Shown here piece by piece: positions 21,926 through 30,223 of a stretch of DNA of 35,627 bases. The first letter of the stretch is position 1. Each line of letters begins with the position of its first letter. The DNA comes from Cytophagales bacterium. Its GTDB lineage: Bacteria; Bacteroidota; Bacteroidia; Cytophagales; Cyclobacteriaceae. The notes under the pieces are model-generated. The model made no database searches. It worked only from the letters and a program-made list of their open reading frames with translations, and was not told the origin of the DNA. The stretch lies in assembly GCA_020402945.1 (NCBI GenBank), contig JADBYQ010000070.1, positions 1 to 35,627 on the forward strand, read 5' to 3'. The translations under genes and the position numbers were made by a program.

Positions 21926-22951
21926 ATGGCCGATTCAAAAAAAGTTTTATTAACAGGAGGAGCCGGATACATTGGTTCCCATACGGCAGTAGAGCTTATT
22001 CAACAGGGCTTTGATGTGGTGGTATTGGATGATTTTTCACGAAGTGAGAAACGAATGGTGGATGGGATTGAGAGGATCACAGGCCGAAAAGTAGTTTGCT
22101 ACCAGGGAAGCTGTACGGATGAAATGTTTTTGGATACAGTCTTTTCAAAAGAGAATTTTGACTCAGTTATTCATTTTGCCGCCTACAAATCCGTAAATGA
22201 ATCAGTAGAACAACCCTTACTTTATTATCAAAACAATGTAGGGTCGATGACTGCCTTATTAAAGGCTATGGATAAATTTCACGTCAACGAAATCATTTTC
22301 TCTTCTTCTTGCACGGTATATGGTGAGCCCGATCGGATTCCTGTAGATGAATCGGCTCCGTTTAAAAAAGCAGAGTCCCCCTATGGCGCGACCAAACAAA
22401 TGTGTGAGCGAATTTTGGAAGACTGCATTCAAGCCAATAAAGAATTGCGCTCTGTATCGTTGCGTTATTTCAATCCAGTCGGGGCACACCCATCTGCTTT
22501 GATCGGAGAATTGCCGATTGGCACTCCATCTAATTTGATTCCTTATGTAACGCAAACAGCAGCGGGCATTAGGCAAAAGCTAACGGTGTTTGGAAATGAC
22601 TACAACACACCGGACGGAAGTTGTATGCGGGATTTCATTCACGTGGTGGACTTAGCAAAAGCGCATGTGATGGCGTTGCAAAAAGTAGTGGTGCTTGAAA
22701 ATCGAAATGAAGTGTTCAATTTGGGTACTGGCATCGGTGTAACGGTACTCGACTTGGTGAAACGATTTATCAAAACAGCAGGCATACCATTAAACTATGA
22801 AGTGGGCCCTCGCAGGGCGGGCGATGTAGAAAAGATCTATGCCGATCCGGCAAAAGCTGCCAACATGCTCGGGTGGCGAACTCAACTGAGTCTGGAAGAT
22901 TCGCTGTTGCACGCCTGGCAATGGGAAAAACAAATCAGGGGAATCAAATGA
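21926..22951 (+). CDS. galE: UDP-glucose 4-epimerase
   Basis: A 341-aa GalE-type epimerase interconverting UDP-Glc and UDP-Gal, and possibly the N-acetyl forms. It has the NAD loop TGGAGYIGSHTAVEL (10-24), the HFAAYKSVNES segment, SSSCTVYG and the catalytic Y-x-x-x-K in SPYGATKQMCE. The GalE hallmarks LRYFNPVGAHPSALIGE and GTPSNLIPYV are also present. It sits between the dehydrogenase and aminotransferase of the diacetamido-uronate pathway, 3 nt after the former. Its stop overlaps the next start (ATGA at 22948-22951). Confidence 0.93.
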   Translation: MADSKKVLLTGGAGYIGSHTAVELIQQGFDVVVLDDFSRSEKRMVDGIERITGRKVVCYQGSCTDEMFLDTVFSKENFDSVIHFAAYKSVNESVEQPLLYYQNNVGSMTALLKAMDKFHVNEIIFSSSCTVYGEPDRIPVDESAPFKKAESPYGATKQMCERILEDCIQANKELRSVSLRYFNPVGAHPSALIGELPIGTPSNLIPYVTQTAAGIRQKLTVFGNDYNTPDGSCMRDFIHVVDLAKAHVMALQKVVVLENRNEVFNLGTGIGVTVLDLVKRFIKTAGIPLNYEVGPRRAGDVEKIYADPAKAANMLGWRTQLSLEDSLLHAWQWEKQIRGIK

Positions 22952-24084
22952 TGCAAAAAATACAAATGGTTGATTTGCGAAGCCAATACCTCCGCATCAA
23001 AACTGAAATTGATTCAGCTATTGAAAGCGTGTTACAAGCATCTGCGTTTATTCAAGGACCAGAAGTAAAAGAGTTTGCGCAAGCGCTCTCCATTAAAAAT
23101 CAAAATGCTCACGTAGTTCCTTGCGCCAATGGTACAGACGCGCTACAGATTGCCATGATGGCATTAGATCTCAAGCATGGTGATGAAGTGATTTTGCCCG
23201 TGCACACGTACGTGGCAACAGCCGAAGTGATTGCTTTGCTTGGGTTAGTCCCGGTTTTTATTGATGTCGATGCGAATACTTTCAACATTGATGTCGATCA
23301 AATTGAAAGCAAAATCACGACTCGCACAAAAGCGATCGTGCCGGTGCATTTGTATGGCCAATGTGCGGACATGGAGCCCATTCTGAGAATCGCGAAAGAC
23401 CATAATCTTTTTGTGATTGAAGATGTAGCACAAGCCCTTGGCGCGGAATATACATTTGCGAATGGCACCGTGAAGAACGCAGGAACGATGGGAATCATCG
23501 GCACGACTTCTTTTTTTCCGTCTAAGAATTTAGGTGCTTATGGAGACGGTGGCGCAATTTTTACGCGCGATTCTGTGCTGGCAGAAAAAATGGCGATGAT
23601 AGCCAGTCATGGACAAAAAGTGAAATACCACCACGATGTAATTGGTATCAACAGTCGATTGGATACGCTACAGGCGGCCATTCTGAACGTGAAGTTGAAA
23701 TATTTGCATGAATACACGCACAAACGAAATGAAGCAGCCAATTTCTACGATAACGAACTAACATCTTGCGCCTTTTTAAAAATACCTAAAAGAGCAGAAT
23801 ATTCCACCCACGTATTCCATCAATACACGCTCAAAGCAGAAGGTATCAATCGAGATGATTTCAAAAAATATTTGGAGGGCAAAGGCATTCCATCGATGAT
23901 TTATTATCCGGTGCCTTTGCACTTGCAAAAGGCGTATCAGCGGCCTGGTTTTGGAATAGGATCCTTTCCGGTTACGGAGCAACTTTCTAAAACAGTCATC
24001 TCTCTACCCATCCATACGGAAATGACCTCGGAAGAATTGGTGTACATTTGTCAGACTGTCAAAGAATATCCTCGCCATGCCTGA
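22948..24084 (+). CDS. wbpE: WbpE-like PLP sugar aminotransferase (DegT/DnrJ/EryC1)
   Basis: A 378-aa PLP-dependent aminotransferase, predicted to transfer an amino group to the 3-keto intermediate of UDP-GlcNAcA to give UDP-GlcNAc(3NH2)A. The N-terminus QMVDLRSQYLRIK is typical of WbpE/WlbC. The PLP site shows Asp159 in VIEDVAQALGA and the Schiff-base Lys193 in SFFPSKNLGAYGDGGA. I set the start at ATG 22948, giving a 4-nt overlap with galE; the open frame extends 25 codons upstream inside galE but lacks family similarity there. Its 3' end overlaps the acetyltransferase by 8 nt. Confidence 0.88.
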   Translation: MMQKIQMVDLRSQYLRIKTEIDSAIESVLQASAFIQGPEVKEFAQALSIKNQNAHVVPCANGTDALQIAMMALDLKHGDEVILPVHTYVATAEVIALLGLVPVFIDVDANTFNIDVDQIESKITTRTKAIVPVHLYGQCADMEPILRIAKDHNLFVIEDVAQALGAEYTFANGTVKNAGTMGIIGTTSFFPSKNLGAYGDGGAIFTRDSVLAEKMAMIASHGQKVKYHHDVIGINSRLDTLQAAILNVKLKYLHEYTHKRNEAANFYDNELTSCAFLKIPKRAEYSTHVFHQYTLKAEGINRDDFKKYLEGKGIPSMIYYPVPLHLQKAYQRPGFGIGSFPVTEQLSKTVISLPIHTEMTSEELVYICQTVKEYPRHA

Positions 24085-24655
24085 CAAGAATTATTTCTCA
24101 CATGAAACAGCCGTGATTGATGAAGGTTGCGAAATAGGCGCGGGAACAAAAATTTGGCATTTTTCACATATCATGCCTCACTGCATCATTGGCGAGAACT
24201 GCAATATTGGACAAAATGTGGTGATCTCTCCCGAAGTGGTTTTGGGTAAGAATGTGAAGGTTCAAAACAATGTATCGATCTACACCGGGGTTATTTGTGA
24301 AGACGATGTTTTTTTGGGGCCATCGATGGTGTTTACCAACGTGATAAATCCGCGCAGCGCCATCAACCGAAAAAATGAGTACGCCAGGACGGTGGTGAAA
24401 AAAGGAGCATCTATTGGTGCCAATGCAACGATTGTTTGTGGCCACGACATCGGTCAATTTGCATTTATCGGAGCGGGCGCAGTCGTTACCAAAAATGTGC
24501 CTGATTACGCATTGGTGATGGGCAATCCTGCAAAGCAAACCGGTTGGATAAGCGAGTATGGGCATAAACTTTCGTTTGATAAAAACGGTGGGGCGACTTG
24601 TGTCGAAAGCGGGGAAAAATATGTTTTGAAAGACGGAAAAGTTTCAAAGTTGTAA
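24077..24655 (+). CDS. wbpD: WbpD-like UDP-amino-sugar N-acetyltransferase
   Basis: A 192-aa left-handed beta-helix acetyltransferase, expected to use acetyl-CoA to acetylate the 3-amino group of UDP-GlcNAc(3NH2)A. Hexapeptide repeats run from about residue 10 to 155 (IGAGTKIWHFSHI, IGENCNIGQNVVI, IGANATIVCGHDIG, IGAGAVVTKNVPDYALVMG). The C-terminal tail GWISEYGHKL is characteristic of WbpD/WlbB. It overlaps wbpE by 8 nt and is followed by an 88-nt gap before the WbpB-like gene. Confidence 0.9.
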   Translation: MPDKNYFSHETAVIDEGCEIGAGTKIWHFSHIMPHCIIGENCNIGQNVVISPEVVLGKNVKVQNNVSIYTGVICEDDVFLGPSMVFTNVINPRSAINRKNEYARTVVKKGASIGANATIVCGHDIGQFAFIGAGAVVTKNVPDYALVMGNPAKQTGWISEYGHKLSFDKNGGATCVESGEKYVLKDGKVSKL

Positions 24656-24660
24656 AAACA

Positions 24661-24710
24661 AGTCGGTGGTAAGCAGTCACTGCTGGTCGGTAATCAGTAA
24701 TAGATATTCG
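24661..24710. repeat. Degenerate GTCGGT(A/G)-type intergenic repeats
   Basis: The 88-nt gap between wbpD and wbpB has imperfect repeats of GTCGGT..TAA.CAGT (24662-24679 and 24686-24700) and a perfect small hairpin AGCAG-TCA-CTGCT (24672-24684). No T-tract follows. It may be a remnant of a dispersed intergenic repeat. Confidence 0.35.
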
Positions 24711-24743
24711 GTGAATCATGCCAATCATTAAATCATAAGAATC

Positions 24744-25646
24744 ATGGTCAATTTTGCATTAATAGGTGCAGCCGGTTACATCGCACCGCGACATTTGCAG
24801 GCCATCAAAGACACGGGCAATAATCTGTTGGCAGCCTTGGATCGTTTTGATAGTGTCGGCATCATGGATTCGTATTTTCCGAAGGCTGATTTTTTTACCG
24901 AGTTCGAGCGGTTTGATCGTCACATCGATAAGCTAAAAAGACAAGGACAAAAAATCGACTTCGTCAGTATATGTTCGCCCAATTATCTGCACGATTCCCA
25001 TATCCGATTTGCGTTACGTAATCAGGCCGATGCCATTTGTGAAAAACCCTTGGTGTTGAATCCGTGGAACGTGGATGCATTGGCAGAAATTGAAAAGGAA
25101 ACGGGCAAGAAAGTATATACCATCCTTCAACTGCGCTTACATCCCAATATTCAGGCATTGAAAAGGAAAGTGGACGAAGCAAAAGGCGATCAGGTTTTTG
25201 AAGTTGATTTGACCTATATCACGTCACGTGGAAAATGGTATTTCCACAGTTGGAAAGGGGAAGAAATTAAATCTGGCGGCATAGCCACCAACATTGGCAT
25301 CCATTTTTTTGACATGCTGCTGTGGGTTTTCGGAAAGGTAAAAAACAGCTCGGTTTCAGCGTATGAAGCTGATCATGCAGCCGGTTACCTGGAACTAGAA
25401 AAGGCCCGCATTAATTGGTCTTTGAGCATCAATGAAGACCATTTGCCTGATGAAGTGAAGGCCAAGGGAAAACGCACCTTCCGATCGTTAAAAATGGACG
25501 GAATGGAGATTGAGTTTAGCGATGGCTTTACAGAACTGCATTCCATTAGCTATCGCGAGATATTGGCAGGAAGGGGTTTTGGACTAGCAGAAGCGAGGCC
25601 ATCTATCGAGCTAGCCTATCAATTAAGGCAGTCAAAGGGCGAATAA
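24744..25646 (+). CDS. wbpB: WbpB/WlbA-like UDP-GlcNAcA 3-dehydrogenase (Gfo/Idh/MocA)
   Basis: A 300-aa NAD-dependent oxidoreductase predicted to oxidise C3 of UDP-GlcNAcA, producing the 3-keto substrate for the WbpE-like aminotransferase. The N-terminal Rossmann loop is IGAAGYIAPRHLQAI (7-21). The Gfo/Idh/MocA signature CEKPLVLNPWNV (99-110) holds the catalytic Lys101. The active-site helix is GGIATNIGIHFFDMLLWVFG. The length and the RHLQAI start match the WlbA/WbpB subfamily. The set dehydrogenase-WbpE-WbpD-WbpB within 5 kb strongly supports the assignment. Confidence 0.9.
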   Translation: MVNFALIGAAGYIAPRHLQAIKDTGNNLLAALDRFDSVGIMDSYFPKADFFTEFERFDRHIDKLKRQGQKIDFVSICSPNYLHDSHIRFALRNQADAICEKPLVLNPWNVDALAEIEKETGKKVYTILQLRLHPNIQALKRKVDEAKGDQVFEVDLTYITSRGKWYFHSWKGEEIKSGGIATNIGIHFFDMLLWVFGKVKNSSVSAYEADHAAGYLELEKARINWSLSINEDHLPDEVKAKGKRTFRSLKMDGMEIEFSDGFTELHSISYREILAGRGFGLAEARPSIELAYQLRQSKGE

Positions 25647-25653
25647 CTTTTCG

Positions 25654-25661
25654 TAAATTCG
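25654..25661 (+). promoter_or_regulatory. Weak candidate -7 box before rfbA (TAAATTCG)
   Basis: A 7-of-8 match to TANNTTTG, 19 nt upstream of the rfbA ATG in a 33-nt gap. No convincing -33 element. It could give internal transcription of the rfb block. Confidence 0.25.
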
Positions 25662-25679
25662 CGGTTTAAAATTCAACAG

Positions 25680-26564
25680 ATGAAGGGAATTATATTGGCT
25701 GGCGGCTCAGGCACAAGGCTTTATCCATTGACCAAGTCGGTATCGAAGCAGATGCTGCCCATTTATGATAAGCCGATGATTTACTACCCCTTGTCGGTGT
25801 TGATGTTGGCCAACATTCGCGAAATCTTAATTATCTCCACCCCACAAGACCTGCCGCTGTTCAAAAACTTGTTAGGTGATGGGTCTGACTTGGGTATTTC
25901 TATTGAATACCGGGAGCAGCCCTCGCCCGATGGCTTGGCACAAGCATTCTTGATCGGTGAATCTTTTCTCGGAAATGATTCCGCTTGTCTGGTCTTAGGC
26001 GATAATATCTTTTACGGATATAATTTTTCTTCACAACTGGAACAAGCCAGTCAGTTAACGAAGGGCTCAGTTGTTTTCGGATATTATGTCAACGATCCGC
26101 ACCGGTATGGCGTGGCTGATTTTGATGATCATGGAAGAGTCTTGTCAATCGAAGAAAAGCCAAAAGAACCTAAATCAAATTATGCTGTAACCGGGCTCTA
26201 CTTTTACGATCACACGGTTGTTCAAAAAGCAAAGACCATTAAGCCTTCGCCACGTGGCGAACTCGAAATTACAGATTTGAACAAATTATATTTAGCAGAG
26301 GGCACTCTTCAGGTTAAACTACTGGGTCGTGGTATGGCCTGGTTGGATACTGGAACACATGAGTCGCTCATCCGTGCTTCTACGTTTGTAGAATCCATCG
26401 AAGAAAGGCAGGGTTTGAAAATTGCATGTTTGGAAGAAATCTCGTTCCGCAAAGGTTATATCTCCAAAGAGAAACTATTGGAGTTAGCCAAACCGTTATT
26501 GAAAAACCAATACGGACAATACCTTGTGAAAATAGCTAACGAAAAAGTAATCAAGTCTGCCTAA
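25680..26564 (+). CDS. rfbA: Glucose-1-phosphate thymidylyltransferase
   Basis: A 294-aa enzyme making dTDP-glucose from glucose-1-phosphate and dTTP, the first step of dTDP-deoxysugar synthesis. The N-terminal nucleotidyltransferase signature is [20 protein letters not shown] (6-25), followed by [21 protein letters not shown] and the Mg-binding [10 protein letters not shown] are also present. Length is normal for RmlA. It overlaps rfbC by one base (TAATG, 26562-26566). Confidence 0.97.
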   Translation: MKGIILAGGSGTRLYPLTKSVSKQMLPIYDKPMIYYPLSVLMLANIREILIISTPQDLPLFKNLLGDGSDLGISIEYREQPSPDGLAQAFLIGESFLGNDSACLVLGDNIFYGYNFSSQLEQASQLTKGSVVFGYYVNDPHRYGVADFDDHGRVLSIEEKPKEPKSNYAVTGLYFYDHTVVQKAKTIKPSPRGELEITDLNKLYLAEGTLQVKLLGRGMAWLDTGTHESLIRASTFVESIEERQGLKIACLEEISFRKGYISKEKLLELAKPLLKNQYGQYLVKIANEKVIKSA

Positions 26565-27112
26565 TGAATATTGTTGAAACCGAATTTGACGGATTAGTGG
26601 TTTTGGAGCCGAAGGTGATTGAAGACCCCCGAGGCTATTTTACGGAGTCGTATCGATACGATGTCCTGAAATCCAAGGGAATCGATATCCATTTTATTCA
26701 AGACAATCAATCCAAATCGAGGAAGGGGGTACTTCGGGGACTCCACTATCAAAATGTGCCCTATGCTCAAACAAAACTGATGCGTGTTTTGACGGGAGAG
26801 ATATTGGACGTGGTGGTTGACCTGCGCAGAAAGAAGCCAACCTTCGGTAAGTCATTTCTAATCAAGTTATCTGGGGAGAACAGAAAGCAATTGCTAGTGC
26901 CTAAAGGCTTTGCGCATGGATTTTTGGTTTTGAGCGAGGCAGCAGAAATTTTGTATAAATGTGACGAGTTTTATAACCCCGAGGCAGAAGGTGGTATCAT
27001 GTACAATGATCCCGCTTTGAAAATAGATTGGGTCATGAAAAAAGAAGACCTCATTCTTTCGCAGCGCGACCTGAATCATCCAACTTTAGAGAAAGCAATT
27101 TTCAACTTTTAG
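26564..27112 (+). CDS. rfbC: dTDP-4-dehydrorhamnose 3,5-epimerase
   Basis: A 182-aa cupin-fold epimerase converting dTDP-4-keto-6-deoxyglucose to dTDP-4-keto-L-rhamnose. Landmarks are EDPRGYFTESY (20-30), the catalytic His61 in GVLRGLHYQ, LVPKGFAHGFLVLSE and the C-terminal EGGIMYNDPALKIDW. These match RmlC rather than the 3-epimerase or ketoisomerase relatives. It is coupled to rfbA by TAATG and lies 4 nt before rfbB. Confidence 0.96.
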   Translation: MNIVETEFDGLVVLEPKVIEDPRGYFTESYRYDVLKSKGIDIHFIQDNQSKSRKGVLRGLHYQNVPYAQTKLMRVLTGEILDVVVDLRRKKPTFGKSFLIKLSGENRKQLLVPKGFAHGFLVLSEAAEILYKCDEFYNPEAEGGIMYNDPALKIDWVMKKEDLILSQRDLNHPTLEKAIFNF

Positions 27113-27116
27113 TATC

Positions 27117-28130
27117 ATGAATACTTTATTAGTGACGGGCGGAGCAGGTTTCATCGGTTCCAATTTCATCGTTCATTTTTTGGAAAAGTACACAAGCTAC
27201 CGGATTGTCAATTTAGATGCTCTAACCTATGCAGGCGATTTGAGCAATTTAAAAGAAGTGGAAGGGCACTCGCGTTACATTTTTGAAAAGGGCGATATCT
27301 GTGATCGTTCATTTGTAGAAAATCTGTTCAGCAAGTATCAATTTAGTGGAGTCGTCCACTTTGCAGCCGAGTCACATGTGGATAATTCAATTGAAGGACC
27401 AGAGGCATTTATCCGTACCAATGTGTTTGGAACTTTTACTTTATTAGACGTGGCCAGAAAAGCCTGGATGGAGGCACCATTTAAGTTTAAGTCAGGTTCA
27501 GAGTTGAGTCGATTCTTACACGTATCTACAGATGAAGTATATGGGTCCCTCGGTGCTGAAGGTTTGTTTTCAGAGTCAACAGCCTATGCACCTAACAGCC
27601 CGTATTCAGCTTCAAAGGCGAGCAGCGATTTTATGGTACGTAGCTATTTTCACACGTATGGTATGAATGTAGTCACTACTAATTGCTCTAACAACTATGG
27701 CCCGAAACAGCACAAAGAGAAATTGATTCCTACCATCATTCGTAAAGCATTGGCGGAACAACCCATTCCCATTTATGGCGATGGTAAGAACGTACGTGAT
27801 TGGTTGTACGTGCTCGACCATTGCAAGGGCATTGCGTTAGCTTTTGAAAAAGGAAGAGCAGGTGAAACATACAACATTGGCGGACGAAATGAGCGTAACA
27901 ACAACCAAATTGTCGATCGGATTTGTTCGTTATTAGACAAAACCAGGCCACGTAAAAATGGCAGTTCCTACAAGGAGTTAATCACCTTCGTAAAAGATCG
28001 GGCTGGTCACGATAAACGTTATGCCATTGACGCCTCGAAAATTGAAAATGAATTGGGGTGGAAGGCAGAGGAGGTTTTTGATACGGGAATTGAGAAGACA
28101 ATTGATTGGTATCTTAAAAACCGGTTTTAA
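27117..28130 (+). CDS. rfbB: dTDP-glucose 4,6-dehydratase
   Basis: A 337-aa NAD-dependent dehydratase producing dTDP-4-keto-6-deoxyglucose from dTDP-glucose. The NAD loop is TGGAGFIGSNF (7-17). The catalytic segment is STDEVYGSLG, and the Y-x-x-x-K is in SPYSASKASSDFMVRSY. NCSNNYGPKQHKEKLIPT and KDRAGHDKRYAIDASKI are diagnostic of RmlB. The order rfbA-rfbC-rfbB lacks rfbD, the final reductase, within the window. Confidence 0.97.
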   Translation: MNTLLVTGGAGFIGSNFIVHFLEKYTSYRIVNLDALTYAGDLSNLKEVEGHSRYIFEKGDICDRSFVENLFSKYQFSGVVHFAAESHVDNSIEGPEAFIRTNVFGTFTLLDVARKAWMEAPFKFKSGSELSRFLHVSTDEVYGSLGAEGLFSESTAYAPNSPYSASKASSDFMVRSYFHTYGMNVVTTNCSNNYGPKQHKEKLIPTIIRKALAEQPIPIYGDGKNVRDWLYVLDHCKGIALAFEKGRAGETYNIGGRNERNNNQIVDRICSLLDKTRPRKNGSSYKELITFVKDRAGHDKRYAIDASKIENELGWKAEEVFDTGIEKTIDWYLKNRF

Positions 28131-28156
28131 TCGGGTCTTAGAATTCATTAGATTTG
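28126..28156 (+). promoter_or_regulatory. Candidate internal promoter before gmd (TTTA-N19-TAGATTTG)
   Basis: A perfect TAGATTTG -7 box (28149-28156) with TTTA, one mismatch from TTTG, exactly 19 nt upstream, in the 48-nt gap between rfbB and gmd. The gmd ATG follows 22 nt later. It could start a separate transcript for the GDP-fucose genes. Confidence 0.45.
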
Positions 28157-28178
28157 CAGCTTGAAAAGAGGCTAATCA

Positions 28179-29291
28179 ATGAAAAAAGCACTAATTACAG
28201 GTATTACAGGGCAGGATGGGGCTTACTTGGCCGATTTGTTGATTTCCAAGGGCTACGAAGTACATGGTGTAAAAAGAAGAAGCTCCCTGTTCAATACAGA
28301 CCGGATAGATCATCTCTACCAAGACCCTCACGAGAAAAACTTAAAACTAAAACTTCACTACGGAGACTTGTCGGATAGCGGCAATCTGATCCGTATTGTG
28401 CAAGAAGTTCAGCCAGATGAGATTTATAATCTCGGAGCCATGTCGCACGTAAAGGTTAGTTTCGATTCACCCGAATACACTGCAGATGTAGATGGCACTG
28501 GCACCTTGCGCCTTCTAGAGGCCATTCGAATTCTTGGGTTGGAAAAAAAGACCCGATTTTACCAAGCATCTACCTCTGAACTTTATGGATTGGTACAACA
28601 AGTGCCGCAGAGCGAAACAACACCGTTCTACCCCAGATCACCTTATGCAGTCGCAAAACTCTATAGTTATTGGATCACTGTGAATTACAGAGAGGCCTAC
28701 AACATTTATGCTGGGAATGGCATCCTATTCAATCACGAGTCGCCCTTGCGGGGAGAGACATTCGTAACTAGAAAAATAACGCGGGCGGCTTGCCGCATAG
28801 CGTTGGGGCTACAGCAAACGATGTTCATGGGTAACATAGACGCCAAGCGCGACTGGGGTCACGCTAAGGACTATGTAGAAGCAATGTGGCTCATGCTACA
28901 ACAAGACAAAGCAGATGATTTTGTAATCGCCACAGGAGTGACTACAACTGTGAGAGAATTTATCATCAAGGCATTCAATGAACTTGGAGTTACCCTTCAA
29001 TTTTCTGGTGAAGGAATAAATGAGACTGCTGTGGTTGTTAAATCTGACAACAAAGACTTTAATGTAAAGGAGGGGCAAGAAGTAGTAAAAATAGATGCAA
29101 AATATTTCAGGCCAACCGAAGTGGAGCTACTGATTGGGGACCCAACCAAAGCAAAATCAAAATTAGGATGGAAACCAAAATACGATCTAGATGCCTTGGT
29201 GAAAGAAATGGTGGCAAGCGATTTAGAGTTATTCAAACGCGATCATTACCTGAAGCAAGGCGGCCATAAAATCTTCCAATATCACGAATGA
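28179..29291 (+). CDS. gmd: GDP-mannose 4,6-dehydratase
   Basis: A 370-aa NADP-dependent dehydratase converting GDP-mannose to GDP-4-keto-6-deoxymannose. The N-terminal loop is [16 protein letters not shown] (6-21), followed by [31 protein letters not shown], the Y-x-x-x-K in [12 protein letters not shown], and [17 protein letters not shown]. All are standard for Gmd. It overlaps fcl by ATGA at 29288-29291, so the two steps to GDP-L-fucose are coupled. Confidence 0.97.
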   Translation: MKKALITGITGQDGAYLADLLISKGYEVHGVKRRSSLFNTDRIDHLYQDPHEKNLKLKLHYGDLSDSGNLIRIVQEVQPDEIYNLGAMSHVKVSFDSPEYTADVDGTGTLRLLEAIRILGLEKKTRFYQASTSELYGLVQQVPQSETTPFYPRSPYAVAKLYSYWITVNYREAYNIYAGNGILFNHESPLRGETFVTRKITRAACRIALGLQQTMFMGNIDAKRDWGHAKDYVEAMWLMLQQDKADDFVIATGVTTTVREFIIKAFNELGVTLQFSGEGINETAVVVKSDNKDFNVKEGQEVVKIDAKYFRPTEVELLIGDPTKAKSKLGWKPKYDLDALVKEMVASDLELFKRDHYLKQGGHKIFQYHE

Positions 29292-30223
29292 TGGAAAACT
29301 CATCGAAAATATACGTGGCGGGTCACCGGGGCATGGTTGGTTCTGCCATTGTGAGAAAGTTGCGGGCGGAAGGCTATAACAATTTAACACTGCGAACATC
29401 TACTGAACTGGACTTGCGCAACCAGGCAGCAGTAGAAAACTTTTTTACCAATGAAAAGCCTGAATACGTTTTCCTAGCTGCTGCGAAAGTCGGTGGCATC
29501 ATGGCCAACAATACTTATCGTGCAGATTTTCTTTACGAAAACCTCATGATAGAGAGTAATGTGATTCACCAAAGCTATGTGCATGGGGTGAAAAAATTAT
29601 TATTCTTAGGATCTTCCTGTATCTATCCTAAAATGGCCCCGCAGCCATTGAAAGAAGAGTATCTCTTATCGGGATATCTGGAAGAAACAAATGAGCCTTA
29701 TGCGATAGCAAAAATCGCGGGCATCAAACTTTGTGAAAATTATCGAAGACAGTATGGCTGTGACTTTATCAGTGCCATGCCAACTAATTTGTATGGCCCT
29801 AATGATAATTATGATTTAAATAATTCGCATGTTATACCCGCTTTGATTAGGAAGTTTCATGAAGCTAAAGTGAACAACGCTCCTTCGGTAGAGGTATGGG
29901 GATCGGGCAAGCCAATGAGAGAATTCATGCACGTGGATGATTTGGCGGATGCTTGCACCTTTCTAATGCATAACTACAATGAAAGTGAGTTTGTCAACAT
30001 TGGATCAGGAAATGATATTTCCATACTAGAGTTGGTAGAATTGATTAGAGAAATAGTTTGTTTTAAGGGTGAGATTATTTGGGATCGTACAAAACCCGAT
30101 GGAACACCTCGTAAATTAATGAATGTTGAAAAACTAGCCAATCTCGGCTGGAAATTTAAGATACCATTACAAACAGGCCTTCTTGCTGTTTTTAAATCAG
30201 AATTCCAAAGAAAAATGGGTTAA
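29288..30223 (+). CDS. fcl: GDP-L-fucose synthase
   Basis: A 311-aa epimerase/reductase (WcaG/Fcl) that converts GDP-4-keto-6-deoxymannose to GDP-L-fucose with NADPH. The N-terminal loop is [16 protein letters not shown] (10-25). [21 protein letters not shown] and [17 protein letters not shown] (the Y-x-x-x-K) are diagnostic. [17 protein letters not shown] is also present. Two consecutive ATGs at 29288 and 29291 are possible starts. The stop shares one base with the next start (TAATG, 30221-30225). Product GDP-fucose is likely used by the GT10 enzyme at 34353. Confidence 0.96.
   Translation: MMENSSKIYVAGHRGMVGSAIVRKLRAEGYNNLTLRTSTELDLRNQAAVENFFTNEKPEYVFLAAAKVGGIMANNTYRADFLYENLMIESNVIHQSYVHGVKKLLFLGSSCIYPKMAPQPLKEEYLLSGYLEETNEPYAIAKIAGIKLCENYRRQYGCDFISAMPTNLYGPNDNYDLNNSHVIPALIRKFHEAKVNNAPSVEVWGSGKPMREFMHVDDLADACTFLMHNYNESEFVNIGSGNDISILELVELIREIVCFKGEIIWDRTKPDGTPRKLMNVEKLANLGWKFKIPLQTGLLAVFKSEFQRKMG

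Noticed and set aside
22873-22947. 25-codon extension of the WbpE-like aminotransferase into galE
   Set aside because: The family start QMVDLRSQY is reached from ATG 22948, which also gives the usual 4-nt overlap.
24164-24565. 133-codon minus-strand ORF opposite wbpD
   Set aside because: His/Cys-rich shadow of the hexapeptide-repeat gene.
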